From Limiplasma sp964504385 (lineage in GTDB: Bacteria > Bacillota > Clostridia > Christensenellales > Aristaeellaceae), in NCBI GenBank assembly GCA_964504385.1, contig CAZDEF010000026.1:1-32912 (forward strand): DNA of 32,912 bases, given 5' to 3'. The notes under the pieces are model-generated. The model was not told where the DNA came from. It searched no databases and worked only from the letters and a program-made list of their open reading frames with translations. Of the stretch, positions 7,759 to 15,070 are shown one piece after another; the first letter of the stretch is position 1, and each line of letters begins with the position of its first letter. Both the position numbers and the translations under genes were made by a program.

Positions 7759-8403
7759 ATGAACCAAAGCACCAAGTGCATCGTCAAGAAGGGATTGCCG
7801 GAAGGCTTCGTATACGTCGATGAGATCATCGAGGACTGCATTGTGGACGCCAAGTATGCTGGCACGGACAATTTCATGGGCCGGTGCGCGGATGGGTATC
7901 ATGCACCGCTGGTGGTGATCCCGGTGGAGATGGTGCAGCCGCTGACCAAGGCTGCGGAAACGTTTCGTCAGCATGGCTGTTTGATGAAATTCTACGATGC
8001 CTACCGTCCGCAGCGTGCGGTGGATGATTTTGTGCGTTGGGGGGCTGATCCGGAGGATGACCGTCGCAAGCCTGTTCATTACCCCAATGTAGAGAAGGCG
8101 CAGATGTTTGAGCTGGGCTACATTGACGGGCGCTCCGGCCATACGCGCGGCCAGTCGGTGGATCTGACGCTGGTGGATGGTGCTACCATGCAGGAACTGG
8201 ACATGGGCAGCATCTTTGATTTTATGGATGTGCGCTCGCATCATGGTGCGCCAGGGCTCACTGCGCAGCAGGAGCAGAATCGAGAACTGCTGCGCAGTGT
8301 GATGCTCGCCAACGGCTTTGGCCCCTATGAATGCGAATGGTGGCATTTCAATCTCATTCCGGAACCTCATCCGGATACCTATTTTGATTTCCCGATCGAA
8401 TAA
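7759..8403 (+). CDS. D-alanyl-D-alanine dipeptidase, VanX/DdpX family (M15D)
   Basis: The 214-residue zinc peptidase cleaves D-Ala-D-Ala. The zinc and catalytic motifs are intact: SGHTRGQSVD (126-135, the SxHxxGxxxD motif with H128 and D135), then ECEWWHF with E193 as probable catalytic Glu and H196 as third zinc ligand. YDAYRP (79-84) contains the transition-state Arg of VanX. There is no signal peptide, so it is cytoplasmic. The start is ATG 7759 behind AAGGAG at 7744-7749. It is monocistronic and lacks vanH, vanA or vanRS neighbours, so a cell-wall recycling or D-amino-acid nutrition role is more likely than glycopeptide resistance. Base composition returns to the GC-rich chromosomal type here. 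Confidence 0.87.
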   Translation: MNQSTKCIVKKGLPEGFVYVDEIIEDCIVDAKYAGTDNFMGRCADGYHAPLVVIPVEMVQPLTKAAETFRQHGCLMKFYDAYRPQRAVDDFVRWGADPEDDRRKPVHYPNVEKAQMFELGYIDGRSGHTRGQSVDLTLVDGATMQELDMGSIFDFMDVRSHHGAPGLTAQQEQNRELLRSVMLANGFGPYECEWWHFNLIPEPHPDTYFDFPIE

Positions 8404-8409
8404 CGGAAA

Positions 8410-8446
8410 GAGCCGGAAGCCGCGCAAGCGACCTCCGGCTCCTTTT
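8410..8446. terminator. Terminator between convergent genes
   Basis: GAGCCGGA pairs with TCCGGCTC (8 bp), with a small inner CGC-GCAA-GCG stem, followed by CTTTTG on the plus strand. It sits between the dipeptidase stop and the convergent response-regulator stop. Confidence 0.75.
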
Positions 8447-8452
8447 GTCGGA

Positions 8453-9169
8453 TCAGTTTTCTTCTTCGTCCTGCAGCATGCGGTAGCCAACGCCCAGCTC
8501 GTTTACAATGTACCGGTTGTCGCCGGGGCGCATGCCCAGTTTGCGGCGCAGATTGGCCATGTTCACTTGCAGTTTCTTGTTGCCGCCGGGGTCTGCGGCG
8601 CCCCAGATGGCTTCGTTCATGGCGGCGTAGGTGAGCAGCTTGCCCGCATAACCGGCCAGCAGCGCCAGAATGTTGAATTCCGTTTGGGTCAGATGCACCG
8701 GCTGACCCGCCACGGAAACCGTGCGGCTATCGTACTCGATCACCAGATCGTGCAGTACGAAGCGGTTGTCCTGCCGCTTACCGCCCAGCATACCGGGACG
8801 GCTGGCGCGCAGCGCAGCACGGATGCGCGCCAGCAGCTCTGCGGCGCTGAAGGGCTTGGTGATGTAGTCGTTTGCCCCCAGATCCAGCGCTGTCACTTTG
8901 TCCGTTTCCGTGCTGCGGGCGGACAGCACCAAAATGGGCACGGCGCTTTCGCGGCGTGCGCAGCGGATGAAATCCAGCCCGTCGCGGTCCGGCAGGCCGA
9001 GGTCGAGTAGCACCAGATCCGGCACATGGGAGGACAGCATCATCAGCCCCTGCGTGCAGGTATCCGCCGTGAGCGTTTCGTACTGATGCGCGTCAAGCAT
9101 GGCACTGAGCATGCCGCTTACACTGCGGTCGTCCTCTACGGTCAGAATGCGGTATTTGTTGTTATTCAT
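8453..9169 (-). CDS. OmpR/KdpE-type response regulator
   Basis: The 238-residue protein has a receiver domain with acidic pocket VEDD (11-14), phosphoacceptor D56 in VLLDLGLPD and conserved K105 in YITKPF. A winged-helix DNA-binding domain follows from about 140 (LTQTEFNILALLAGYAGKLL; NLRRKLG; the GVGYRM hairpin). The start is ATG 9169 behind GGAGGA. It overlaps the end of the sensor kinase gene by 8 bp, so the two are co-expressed. Similarity is to KdpE, but no kdpFABC potassium pump genes are in the window, so the regulated genes are unknown. Confidence 0.9.
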   Translation of the reverse strand: MNNNKYRILTVEDDRSVSGMLSAMLDAHQYETLTADTCTQGLMMLSSHVPDLVLLDLGLPDRDGLDFIRCARRESAVPILVLSARSTETDKVTALDLGANDYITKPFSAAELLARIRAALRASRPGMLGGKRQDNRFVLHDLVIEYDSRTVSVAGQPVHLTQTEFNILALLAGYAGKLLTYAAMNEAIWGAADPGGNKKLQVNMANLRRKLGMRPGDNRYIVNELGVGYRMLQDEEEN

Positions 9170-10220
9170 CTTCTTCCTCCATATCCAGTGCAAAGCGGAA
9201 CACGGCGCCGCCTTCCGGGCGGTTGGCGGCATGGATCTCGCTGCCGTGCGCGCGTATGATGGCTGCGCATACAAACAACCCGATGCCCATTCCGCTGCGC
9301 CGGCCGTCGCTTACGTCGCCATCGCGGTCCATTACGCCGGTAAACAGATGATCCAGCTTGGCTTTGGGAATGCCGCAGCCGTTGTCGCTGATGCAGAACA
9401 GCGCCTGATGGCCCTGCGTGGTCACATCCAGCTGCAGCAGGGTCATGCCCTTGGCGTGGACAGCGGCGTTCTCCAGCAGGTTCATTAGCACCTGCTCAAT
9501 GAGCATCGCATCCATGGGGATGGATACAAATTCTTCGGGAATGGATACCTGCACCTGCTGTGCAGGGTAGTGCTTGCGGAACTTCACCAGCACGGAGTCG
9601 ATTAGTTCCTCCAGCACGGTAGGCGTTTTGCTCACCATGCGTTTCCGGTCGTCGATGCGGGTGACGGACAGCAGATTTTCTACCATGCGGATCAGCCAGT
9701 CGGCGTCCTTTTGCATGTCGGACAGCAGCGAAAGCTGCTTTGCCCGCGGCACGGCATCATAGTTTTCCAGCATGACGGAACAGGCGCCGTAGATGGAGGT
9801 GAGCGGCGTGCGCAGATCGTGCGAGATGGCGCGCAGCAGATTGGCGCGCAGGCGTTCGCGCTCAGCGGCGGCCTTCTCTTGCTGCTGGATGGAGATCTGC
9901 GTGGTGAGGGTGCTGGTCATGATGGAAACGATCAGCATGACCACGGCGGTGGTCAGGTTGAGCGGTGTGAGCAGATCGATGGCGTAGTAGGGGAACATGA
10001 ATGCGTAGTTCACCGCCAGCACCCCCAGCAGCGAGGCGGCAATGCCCCAGCAGTAGCCGTCGGTGTGGAGCGATACCACGAATACTCCCAATACAAACAG
10101 CATGGGGATCAACCGATCCACCTGAAAGAAACGCTGCAGGATGAGCACCAGCGCAAAAACCGCCAGCAGCACGACCAACGTGAACGCAGCGTTGCGCAGT
10201 GTGTGCGCGGCATTTTTCAT
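9162..10220 (-). CDS. Sensor histidine kinase, KdpD C-terminal-like (DUF4118)
   Basis: The 352-residue kinase has four closely spaced membrane segments at about 11-105, the DUF4118 arrangement of KdpD. A HisKA domain follows with H134 in AISHDLRTPL, then an HATPase domain with the N box NLLENAAVHA, G1 box DNGCGIP and G2 box GMGIGLFV. It lacks the large N-terminal KdpD and universal-stress domains of full KdpD, as do short KdpD-like kinases in other Firmicutes. The start is ATG 10220 behind GGAGG. It is transcribed with the response regulator. The signal is unknown; potassium or ionic-strength sensing is an inference from family. Confidence 0.88.
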   Translation of the reverse strand: MKNAAHTLRNAAFTLVVLLAVFALVLILQRFFQVDRLIPMLFVLGVFVVSLHTDGYCWGIAASLLGVLAVNYAFMFPYYAIDLLTPLNLTTAVVMLIVSIMTSTLTTQISIQQQEKAAAERERLRANLLRAISHDLRTPLTSIYGACSVMLENYDAVPRAKQLSLLSDMQKDADWLIRMVENLLSVTRIDDRKRMVSKTPTVLEELIDSVLVKFRKHYPAQQVQVSIPEEFVSIPMDAMLIEQVLMNLLENAAVHAKGMTLLQLDVTTQGHQALFCISDNGCGIPKAKLDHLFTGVMDRDGDVSDGRRSGMGIGLFVCAAIIRAHGSEIHAANRPEGGAVFRFALDMEEEDE

Positions 10221-10276
10221 GGTCTTTCCTCCCTCTGCTGTATAATGTGGGATTTTCAGAATAATCATCCATGGGT

Positions 10277-10462
10277 GGTTTGGAGGGCCGCAGCCCTCCA
10301 AGTGTGATCGTATCGGCCGGCTTTGTCGGTCGGGCGGGCGTTTCCGCGCCCTGCGCGGAAACATTCCTTACGCCGTTTGCCGCCCGGCGAGCCGAAGGCG
10401 AAGTAGGCAAACGGCGCCTTCCCTCGTCGGAAAAGATCGCGTAGCGAGCTTTTTCGACGGCC
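10277..10462 (+). repeat. 186-bp hairpin-rich dispersed repeat, copy 1
   Basis: Copy 1 of a three-copy family (others at 16275 and 32105), roughly 94% identical to copies 2 and 3 by eye. It contains the same five nested inverted repeats: TTGGAGGGC, CGGCCGGC-TTT, GTTTCCGCG, CCGTTTGCC and a terminal 15-17-bp imperfect stem around GATCGC/GCGAGC. It lies between the decarboxylase operon and the sensor kinase, both read from the opposite strand. Its right edge touches the operon terminator. Open frames through it (starting MFPRRARKRPP on the minus strand) have no ribosome binding site and are artefacts of the repeat. Confidence 0.9.
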
Positions 10463-10498
10463 AGAAAAGCATCCGGCGCAAAGTCCGGATGCTTTTCT
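10463..10498 (-). terminator. Intrinsic terminator of decarboxylase subunit operon
   Basis: A perfect 14-bp stem (AGAAAAGCATCCGG with CCGGATGCTTTTCT) encloses an 8-base loop, 12 bp after the stop of the minus-strand gene at 10511. The A and T runs at the ends make it bidirectional. Confidence 0.88.
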
Positions 10499-10510
10499 AT
10501 GTTGATTTTC

Positions 10511-10741
10511 TTATTTGCCGATCTTCTGCATCAGCTTGATGGTGACGAAGAACAGCGTCAGCACCAGAAACACGCCCAACAGCCCCATCAGCGTGGTGAG
10601 CAGGCCCTTGGTCAGCAGGGGCAGCCCCACCAGCGCATTGGCAGCCTGCGGCGCTTCCGTCAATGCATCCACACCGATGGGCTCAACGGTAGGCAGCACT
10701 TCGGTGACGGTTTCGGTCAAAGTTGCGATCCATTTGAACAT
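10511..10741 (-). CDS. Small membrane protein, probable OadG-like gamma subunit of sodium pump decarboxylase
   Basis: This 76-residue protein has one strong membrane segment near the C terminus (about 47-70, TTLMGLLGVFLVLTLFFVTI) followed by a short basic tail. The segment resembles the GxGMxxVFxxL-type helix of OadG family subunits. Here it is preceded by about 45 residues rich in Thr, Glu and Pro instead of starting the protein. The start is ATG 10741 behind AAGGAG. It follows the beta-subunit gene after 32 bp and precedes a terminator, so the two form one operon. In oxaloacetate, methylmalonyl-CoA and glutaconyl-CoA decarboxylases the gamma or delta subunit holds the complex together. The assignment rests mainly on context. 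Confidence 0.62.
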   Translation of the reverse strand: MFKWIATLTETVTEVLPTVEPIGVDALTEAPQAANALVGLPLLTKGLLTTLMGLLGVFLVLTLFFVTIKLMQKIGK

Positions 10742-10773
10742 AAATGTTTGTCTCCTTCCTCAGTCCGTCTGCA

Positions 10774-11994
10774 TTACCAGATACCGCCCAGCATCATGCT
10801 GACCAGCGTAATGACCATGCCGCCCGCTACGATAGAGCCGAGCTGACCGGACACGTTGGCGCTGATGGACTGCATCAGGATGAAGTTGTAGGGGTCTTCT
10901 TCCTTGGCCATCTTCTGGATCACGCGCGCGCTCATGGGGAACGCGGAGATACCGGCAGCGCCAACCATGGGGTTGATCTTGGTCTTGCGGAAGAGGTTGA
11001 GGAACTTGGCAAACAGCACGCCGCCGGCCGTGTCGAACACGAAGGCGAACAGGCCCAGCGCCATAATGAGCAGGGTGTCCAGACGCAGGAAATTCTCGGC
11101 CACCATGGTGCCGCCGATGGTGATGCCCAGCAGAATGGTCACCAGATTGGCCAGTTCGTTCTGCGCAGTCTTGGACAGGCGCTCCAGCACGCCGCACTCA
11201 CGGATGAGGTTGCCGAACATCAGCGATCCAACCAGCGGCGCGCTCATGGGAACGATGATGCCCGCCACGGCGGTGACGATGATGGGGAAGAGGATGAGGG
11301 CCAGCTTGGAGGCGCGCTCCTCGTTGTAGTTCATGCGGATCATGCGCTCCTTCTTGGTGGTGAGCGCCTTGATGACCGGGGGCTGGATGACCGGCACCAG
11401 CGACATGTAGCTGTAGGCAGCTACACTGATGGGAGCCATGTAGTCCTTCAGGTTGAAGTGGTTGGCCACATACAGGGTGGTGGGGCCGTCGGCCGCACCG
11501 ATGATGCCGATGGCGGAGGCCAAGCGCAGGATCAGGTTCTCATTACCGGCGGTCTCGGGCAGCACCACGGGGATGAGCACCAGAGAAACAAGGAACGTGG
11601 CGAAGATGCCGAACTGAGCGGCAGCGCCGAAGAAGATCATGGAGGGATCCTTGAGCAGCGGCGAGAAATCGATCATTGCGCCGACGCCGATGAAGATGAG
11701 AATGGGGAACAGCTCGTTGGCAATGCCGGCGTTGAACAGCACCGTCAGGAAACCGCTTTCACCCAGCGCGCTGGCGGCGGCAGCGCCGGTCACAGCATCG
11801 ATGACGGGCGGCAGGTTGGCCAGAATGGCGCCGAAGCCGATAGGCAGCAGCAGAGCGGGTTCGTAATCCTTTTTGATGGCAAGATAGATCAGCACGCCCG
11901 CGATAACGAACATCGCCAGCGTTTTCAGTCCTTCGGCCGATGCCAGATACAGCACGCCCGAGAACAGCTCCTTGAGGATTGCCAGAAGATCCAA
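10774..11994 (-). CDS. Sodium ion-translocating decarboxylase beta subunit (OadB/GcdB/MmdB family)
   Basis: The 406-residue multi-spanning membrane protein carries the family signatures SAIGIIGAADGPTTLYVAN and FGAAAQFGIF. In the known enzymes this subunit decarboxylates carboxybiotin and couples this to Na+ export. The start is TTG 11994, because AAAGGAGGG sits seven bases before it and no ATG fits. The carboxyltransferase (alpha) and biotin carrier subunits are not adjacent, so the substrate (oxaloacetate, methylmalonyl-CoA, glutaconyl-CoA or malonate) cannot be told. The following gene is probably the small gamma-type subunit. A catabolite-type palindrome lies about 90 bp upstream. Confidence 0.87.
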   Translation of the reverse strand: MDLLAILKELFSGVLYLASAEGLKTLAMFVIAGVLIYLAIKKDYEPALLLPIGFGAILANLPPVIDAVTGAAAASALGESGFLTVLFNAGIANELFPILIFIGVGAMIDFSPLLKDPSMIFFGAAAQFGIFATFLVSLVLIPVVLPETAGNENLILRLASAIGIIGAADGPTTLYVANHFNLKDYMAPISVAAYSYMSLVPVIQPPVIKALTTKKERMIRMNYNEERASKLALILFPIIVTAVAGIIVPMSAPLVGSLMFGNLIRECGVLERLSKTAQNELANLVTILLGITIGGTMVAENFLRLDTLLIMALGLFAFVFDTAGGVLFAKFLNLFRKTKINPMVGAAGISAFPMSARVIQKMAKEEDPYNFILMQSISANVSGQLGSIVAGGMVITLVSMMLGGIW

Positions 11995-12080
11995 GGTAAG
12001 CCCTCCTTTGGTTTGGTGGTTTTCATTTTCTATTTGAGCAGCTTGCGCTGTACAAACCCTGTGCGATGAAACGCTGCGGC

Positions 12081-12097
12081 ATGGAAAGCGTTTTCAT
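12081..12097. promoter_or_regulatory. cre-like palindrome (CcpA/LacI-family operator candidate)
   Basis: ATGGAAAGCGTTTTCAT is near-palindromic. Read on the minus strand, TGAAAACGCTTTCC matches the cre consensus TGNAANCGNTNNCA at all fixed positions but the last. It lies in the 362-bp gap between the divergent oadB-like and GH127 genes, nearer to the former. The rest of this gap holds the GH127 promoter at 12274 and a weak minus-strand TTGTAC-N17-TAGAAA at 12050-12055 and upstream of oadB; I see no gene in it. Confidence 0.5.
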
Positions 12098-12273
12098 CTG
12101 CTACTAATTTCGCTGCAAAAAGCCGAAATCCTGCCTTGCGCGAACGCGGTGATGCTTTTGGCAGAATTCGACATGCATACACTTTATATCATATCGTATG
12201 ACTGGCGTCCCGGGCAAGCCGTGCGGCGGCTCCTTTGCCAAGTCTTAGCCGCTGAAAAGTAGCCATTTTTGCA

Positions 12274-12302
12274 TTGAATGGGAAGCCAAATGCTGATATA
12301 AT
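12274..12302 (+). promoter_or_regulatory. Promoter for GH127 gene
   Basis: TTGAAT (12274-12279), 17-bp spacer, TATAAT (12297-12302), with an extended -10 TG just upstream. The leader is about 48 bases and ends in GGAGGA before ATG 12357. Confidence 0.8.
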
Positions 12303-12356
12303 CGCAGTAGTGAACCACCCCTGAACGACGGTGGCACTGTTACGGAGGAGATACAG

Positions 12357-14360
12357 ATGAATAGCGAATGGTTCAGCGCCCCCATCCCCATTCAGCAGGC
12401 CCAGATCACCGACCGCTTCTGGAAGCGGGCGATGGAACTTGTGCGTACCGAGGTGATCCCCTACCAGTGGGAAGCGCTCAATAACCGTGTACCGGGCGCT
12501 GCGCCCAGCTGGTGCATGCATAATTTCCGCGCGGCCGGCAGGCTGAGGCAGCGCCAGCGGGAACAGGGCGAGCGCTTTGCGCCGCCTGTATATACCTACC
12601 GGGGCTTTGAAGTCCAGCCGGAGGATCCGGCCCATCCGGATGCCGATGCATTCTACGGCTTTGTCTTTCAGGATTCGGACTTTTCCAAGTGGATCGAGGC
12701 GGTGGCCTATTCGCTGGCCGGGCATCCGGATGAGCAGCTGGAGGCGCGTGCGGACGAGGCGATCGACGCGGTGTGCGCCGCCCAGTTGGACAACGGCTAT
12801 CTGGACACCTACTACATCATCAACGGTATGGACGCTGCGCTGAGCAATCTGCGCGATCATCATGAGCTGTACTGCTTCGGCCATCTGACGGAGGCGGCGG
12901 TCGCCTACTATCAGGCCACGGGCAAAGAGAAGCTGCTGCGCGCCGCGTGCCGCTTTGCTGATTATTTCTGCGAGCGCTTCGGCCCGGAAGAAGGTAAGTG
13001 CAAGGGTTATCCCGGTCATGAGGAGGCCGAGCTGGCGCTTGTGAAACTCTACGAGATCACCGGCGAAAAGCGCTATCTGGATCTCAGCCGCTTTTTCATT
13101 GATCAGCGTGGGCAGCAGCCGGCCTATTTTGCCCAGGAGCGTCCGGGCGAGAAGGTGGATCTGCCGTACTATCAGTCGCACAAGCCCGTGCGCGAGATGG
13201 AAGAGGTGGAGGGACATGCCGTTCGGGCGGTGTACCTGCTGTGCGGCATGGCGGATGTATACCGCCACACGGGGGACGAAAGCCTGCTGGCGGCCTGCAA
13301 ACGGCTGTGGGAGGACATTGTGCGGCGCAAGCTCTATGTGACCGGCGGCATCGGCAGCTCCCATGTGGGCGAGGCGTTTACCTACGCTTATGATCTGCCC
13401 AATGATTCTGCCTATTCGGAGACCTGCGCCGCCATCGGGCTGGCCTTCTTTGCCCGCCGCATGCTGCAGATCGTCCCGGACAGCCGCTATGGCGATGTGA
13501 TGGAGCAGGCGCTGTACAATACGGTGCTGGCCGGCATGGCGCTGGATGGCAAGAGCTTTTTCTACGTCAATCCGCTTTCCGTCGTCCCGGAAGCGTGCGA
13601 GCGCGACAAGCGGCTCGCGCATGTAAAGCCGGTTCGGCAGAAGTGGTTTGGCTGCGCCTGCTGCCCGCCCAATATTGCGCGCGCGGTCTCGTCCATCGTT
13701 CAGTTCGCCTACACGGAAAACGCGAGCACGCTGTTCACGCATCTGTATATCGGCGGGAGCGTCAGCAAGCAGTTTGACGGAAAAACGCTCCGCCTGACGA
13801 TGGACTCTGCGCTGCCGTGGAACGGACGCGTGCGCGTGACCGTGCAGGCGCAGGAGCCTGTGCAGGCCACGCTGGCCTTCCGCATTCCGGTTTGGGCGGA
13901 AAACGCGGCCTTCCGTGCGGAAGGAAAACAGCAGCTGCTGCGGGACGGATACGTCTTTTTCAGCGGTGAGTGGAAAGAGGGTGACAGGGTCGAGATGGAT
14001 CTTCCCATGGAGGTGCAGATGTGGCAGGCGGACAGCCGTGTGCGCGAAAACATCGGCTGCGTGGCGTTCACCCGCGGCCCTGTGGCATTTTGCGCCGAGG
14101 AGGCGGACAACGGCCCGGATCTGCATTTGCTGCGGGTGGATGGCAAGCGCATCACGGTGGAACCCAGCGCCGAGTTCGGCCACGAGACGGTGCGGCTGAA
14201 GGTGAGTGGTGTGCGCGAGAAACCGCGCACGGAGGGCGGGCTCTACCATAAGGCGGCCGCGCCCGAGACCGAGCCGGTGGAGATCATCCTCGTTCCATAC
14301 TATGCATGGTCCAACCGCGGCTTGAATGAAATGCGCGTCTGGCTGCGCACTGCGGAGTGA
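12357..14360 (+). CDS. Glycoside hydrolase family 127, probable beta-L-arabinofuranosidase
   Basis: The 667-residue protein matches the length of HypBA1 of Bifidobacterium (658). GH127 enzymes release beta-L-arabinofuranose from plant glycans using a Zn-bound Cys nucleophile. The metal and catalytic residues are visible: E355 and C357 in SETCAAIG, and C435 and C436 in WFGCACCPPN, aligning with E338, C340, C417 and C418 of HypBA1. The N-terminal two-thirds is an alpha/alpha barrel and the rest beta-sandwich. There is no signal peptide, so it acts in the cytoplasm on imported oligosaccharides. The start ATG 12357 has GGAGGA. The exported-protein gene 31 bp downstream may be in the same operon. 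No arabinose catabolic genes are nearby; related families GH142/GH146 are less likely given the CCPPN motif spacing. Confidence 0.88.
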   Translation: MNSEWFSAPIPIQQAQITDRFWKRAMELVRTEVIPYQWEALNNRVPGAAPSWCMHNFRAAGRLRQRQREQGERFAPPVYTYRGFEVQPEDPAHPDADAFYGFVFQDSDFSKWIEAVAYSLAGHPDEQLEARADEAIDAVCAAQLDNGYLDTYYIINGMDAALSNLRDHHELYCFGHLTEAAVAYYQATGKEKLLRAACRFADYFCERFGPEEGKCKGYPGHEEAELALVKLYEITGEKRYLDLSRFFIDQRGQQPAYFAQERPGEKVDLPYYQSHKPVREMEEVEGHAVRAVYLLCGMADVYRHTGDESLLAACKRLWEDIVRRKLYVTGGIGSSHVGEAFTYAYDLPNDSAYSETCAAIGLAFFARRMLQIVPDSRYGDVMEQALYNTVLAGMALDGKSFFYVNPLSVVPEACERDKRLAHVKPVRQKWFGCACCPPNIARAVSSIVQFAYTENASTLFTHLYIGGSVSKQFDGKTLRLTMDSALPWNGRVRVTVQAQEPVQATLAFRIPVWAENAAFRAEGKQQLLRDGYVFFSGEWKEGDRVEMDLPMEVQMWQADSRVRENIGCVAFTRGPVAFCAEEADNGPDLHLLRVDGKRITVEPSAEFGHETVRLKVSGVREKPRTEGGLYHKAAAPETEPVEIILVPYYAWSNRGLNEMRVWLRTAE

Positions 14361-14391
14361 ACGCAGGAACAAGTAGTGGGAGGAAAACGAC

Positions 14392-14928
14392 ATGAAAAAA
14401 AGCATTTTGGCGGTTGCAATGGTGCTGTTGATGACGATGATTCTGCCGCTTCAGGCAAGGGCGGATTCACTGACAGAATGGAGCGCAGTGAATGCCCATC
14501 CGCTGGGTTTGCGGTTACAACCTAGCTCTGAGGAGATACGAAAGCTGCTGGCAAAGGATGCCGGACTGGTCATCGAAGATGGAGCCAGAGGAACATGGAA
14601 CAAACTGAATGGCAACAAGATGAAGGCGCGCTTTACGGTAACGAATCATTCGGACTGCGAGACCATCCGGGCCTTTGAACTGTATGCATATGCCGAGAAT
14701 GTGTGGGGAGAACGCATCTACGGCGATACGACCGTTTATTACTGGACGACCAAAAAGAACGTGGCTCCTGGCAAATCTGTCTATTCCGATTATGTGACGA
14801 TCCCCGACCGCAGCGAGGTGGACAAGCTGCATGTGGGCATCAAACGCTATGTGTTCGAGGATGGGACCGTGGTGGAGCACGACGATGCAGACGTTGATTA
14901 CAGCCAGTGGACGATCGAGTGGAATTGA
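14392..14928 (+). CDS. Exported protein, paralogue of 910-1362
   Basis: The 178-residue protein starts behind GGGAGGA. A signal peptide (MKKSILAVAMVLLMTMILPL) is cleaved near ARA-DS. About 40 extra residues precede the domain shared with the 910-1362 product: GTWNKLNGNKMKARFTV, GERIYGDT, YYWTTKKNVAPG, DRSEVDKLH and a final YSQWTIEW. The shared Trp and Tyr positions and the DGT block suggest a common all-beta fold exposed outside the membrane. I do not recognise the family. It is 31 bp after the GH127 gene and could be co-transcribed, but nothing ties it functionally to arabinose. Confidence 0.8.
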   Translation: MKKSILAVAMVLLMTMILPLQARADSLTEWSAVNAHPLGLRLQPSSEEIRKLLAKDAGLVIEDGARGTWNKLNGNKMKARFTVTNHSDCETIRAFELYAYAENVWGERIYGDTTVYYWTTKKNVAPGKSVYSDYVTIPDRSEVDKLHVGIKRYVFEDGTVVEHDDADVDYSQWTIEWN

Positions 14929-14990
14929 TCTGGCTAAGTGACTGCTTTCTGAAAAATATGTGAACGCTGGGTGAAAAAGACGAAAACAGC

Positions 14991-15019
14991 TTTCTGCCTG
15001 ATGGAAAATATGGTAGGAT
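14991..15019 (+). promoter_or_regulatory. Weak promoter candidate for BMP protein gene
   Basis: An extended -10 (TGG-TAGGAT, -10 at 15014-15019) has a poor -35 (TTTCTG, 14991) at 17 bp. The leader to ATG 15071 is about 45 bases. Confidence 0.4.
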
Positions 15020-15070
15020 GCTGAGTGGGCTCAATGACAACCAAGCCCGAAGTACGAAAGGAGTCTCCCC

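Noticed and set aside
7759..8403. Vancomycin resistance operon
   Set aside because: Only a VanX-like dipeptidase is present; vanH, vanA-type ligase and vanRS are absent, and the nearby two-component pair is KdpDE-like and convergent.
12189..14405. 738-codon minus-strand open frame opposite the GH127 gene
   Set aside because: Composition (Arg, His, Leu, Ala) is that of a complement shadow of GC-rich codons; no family features and no start signals.
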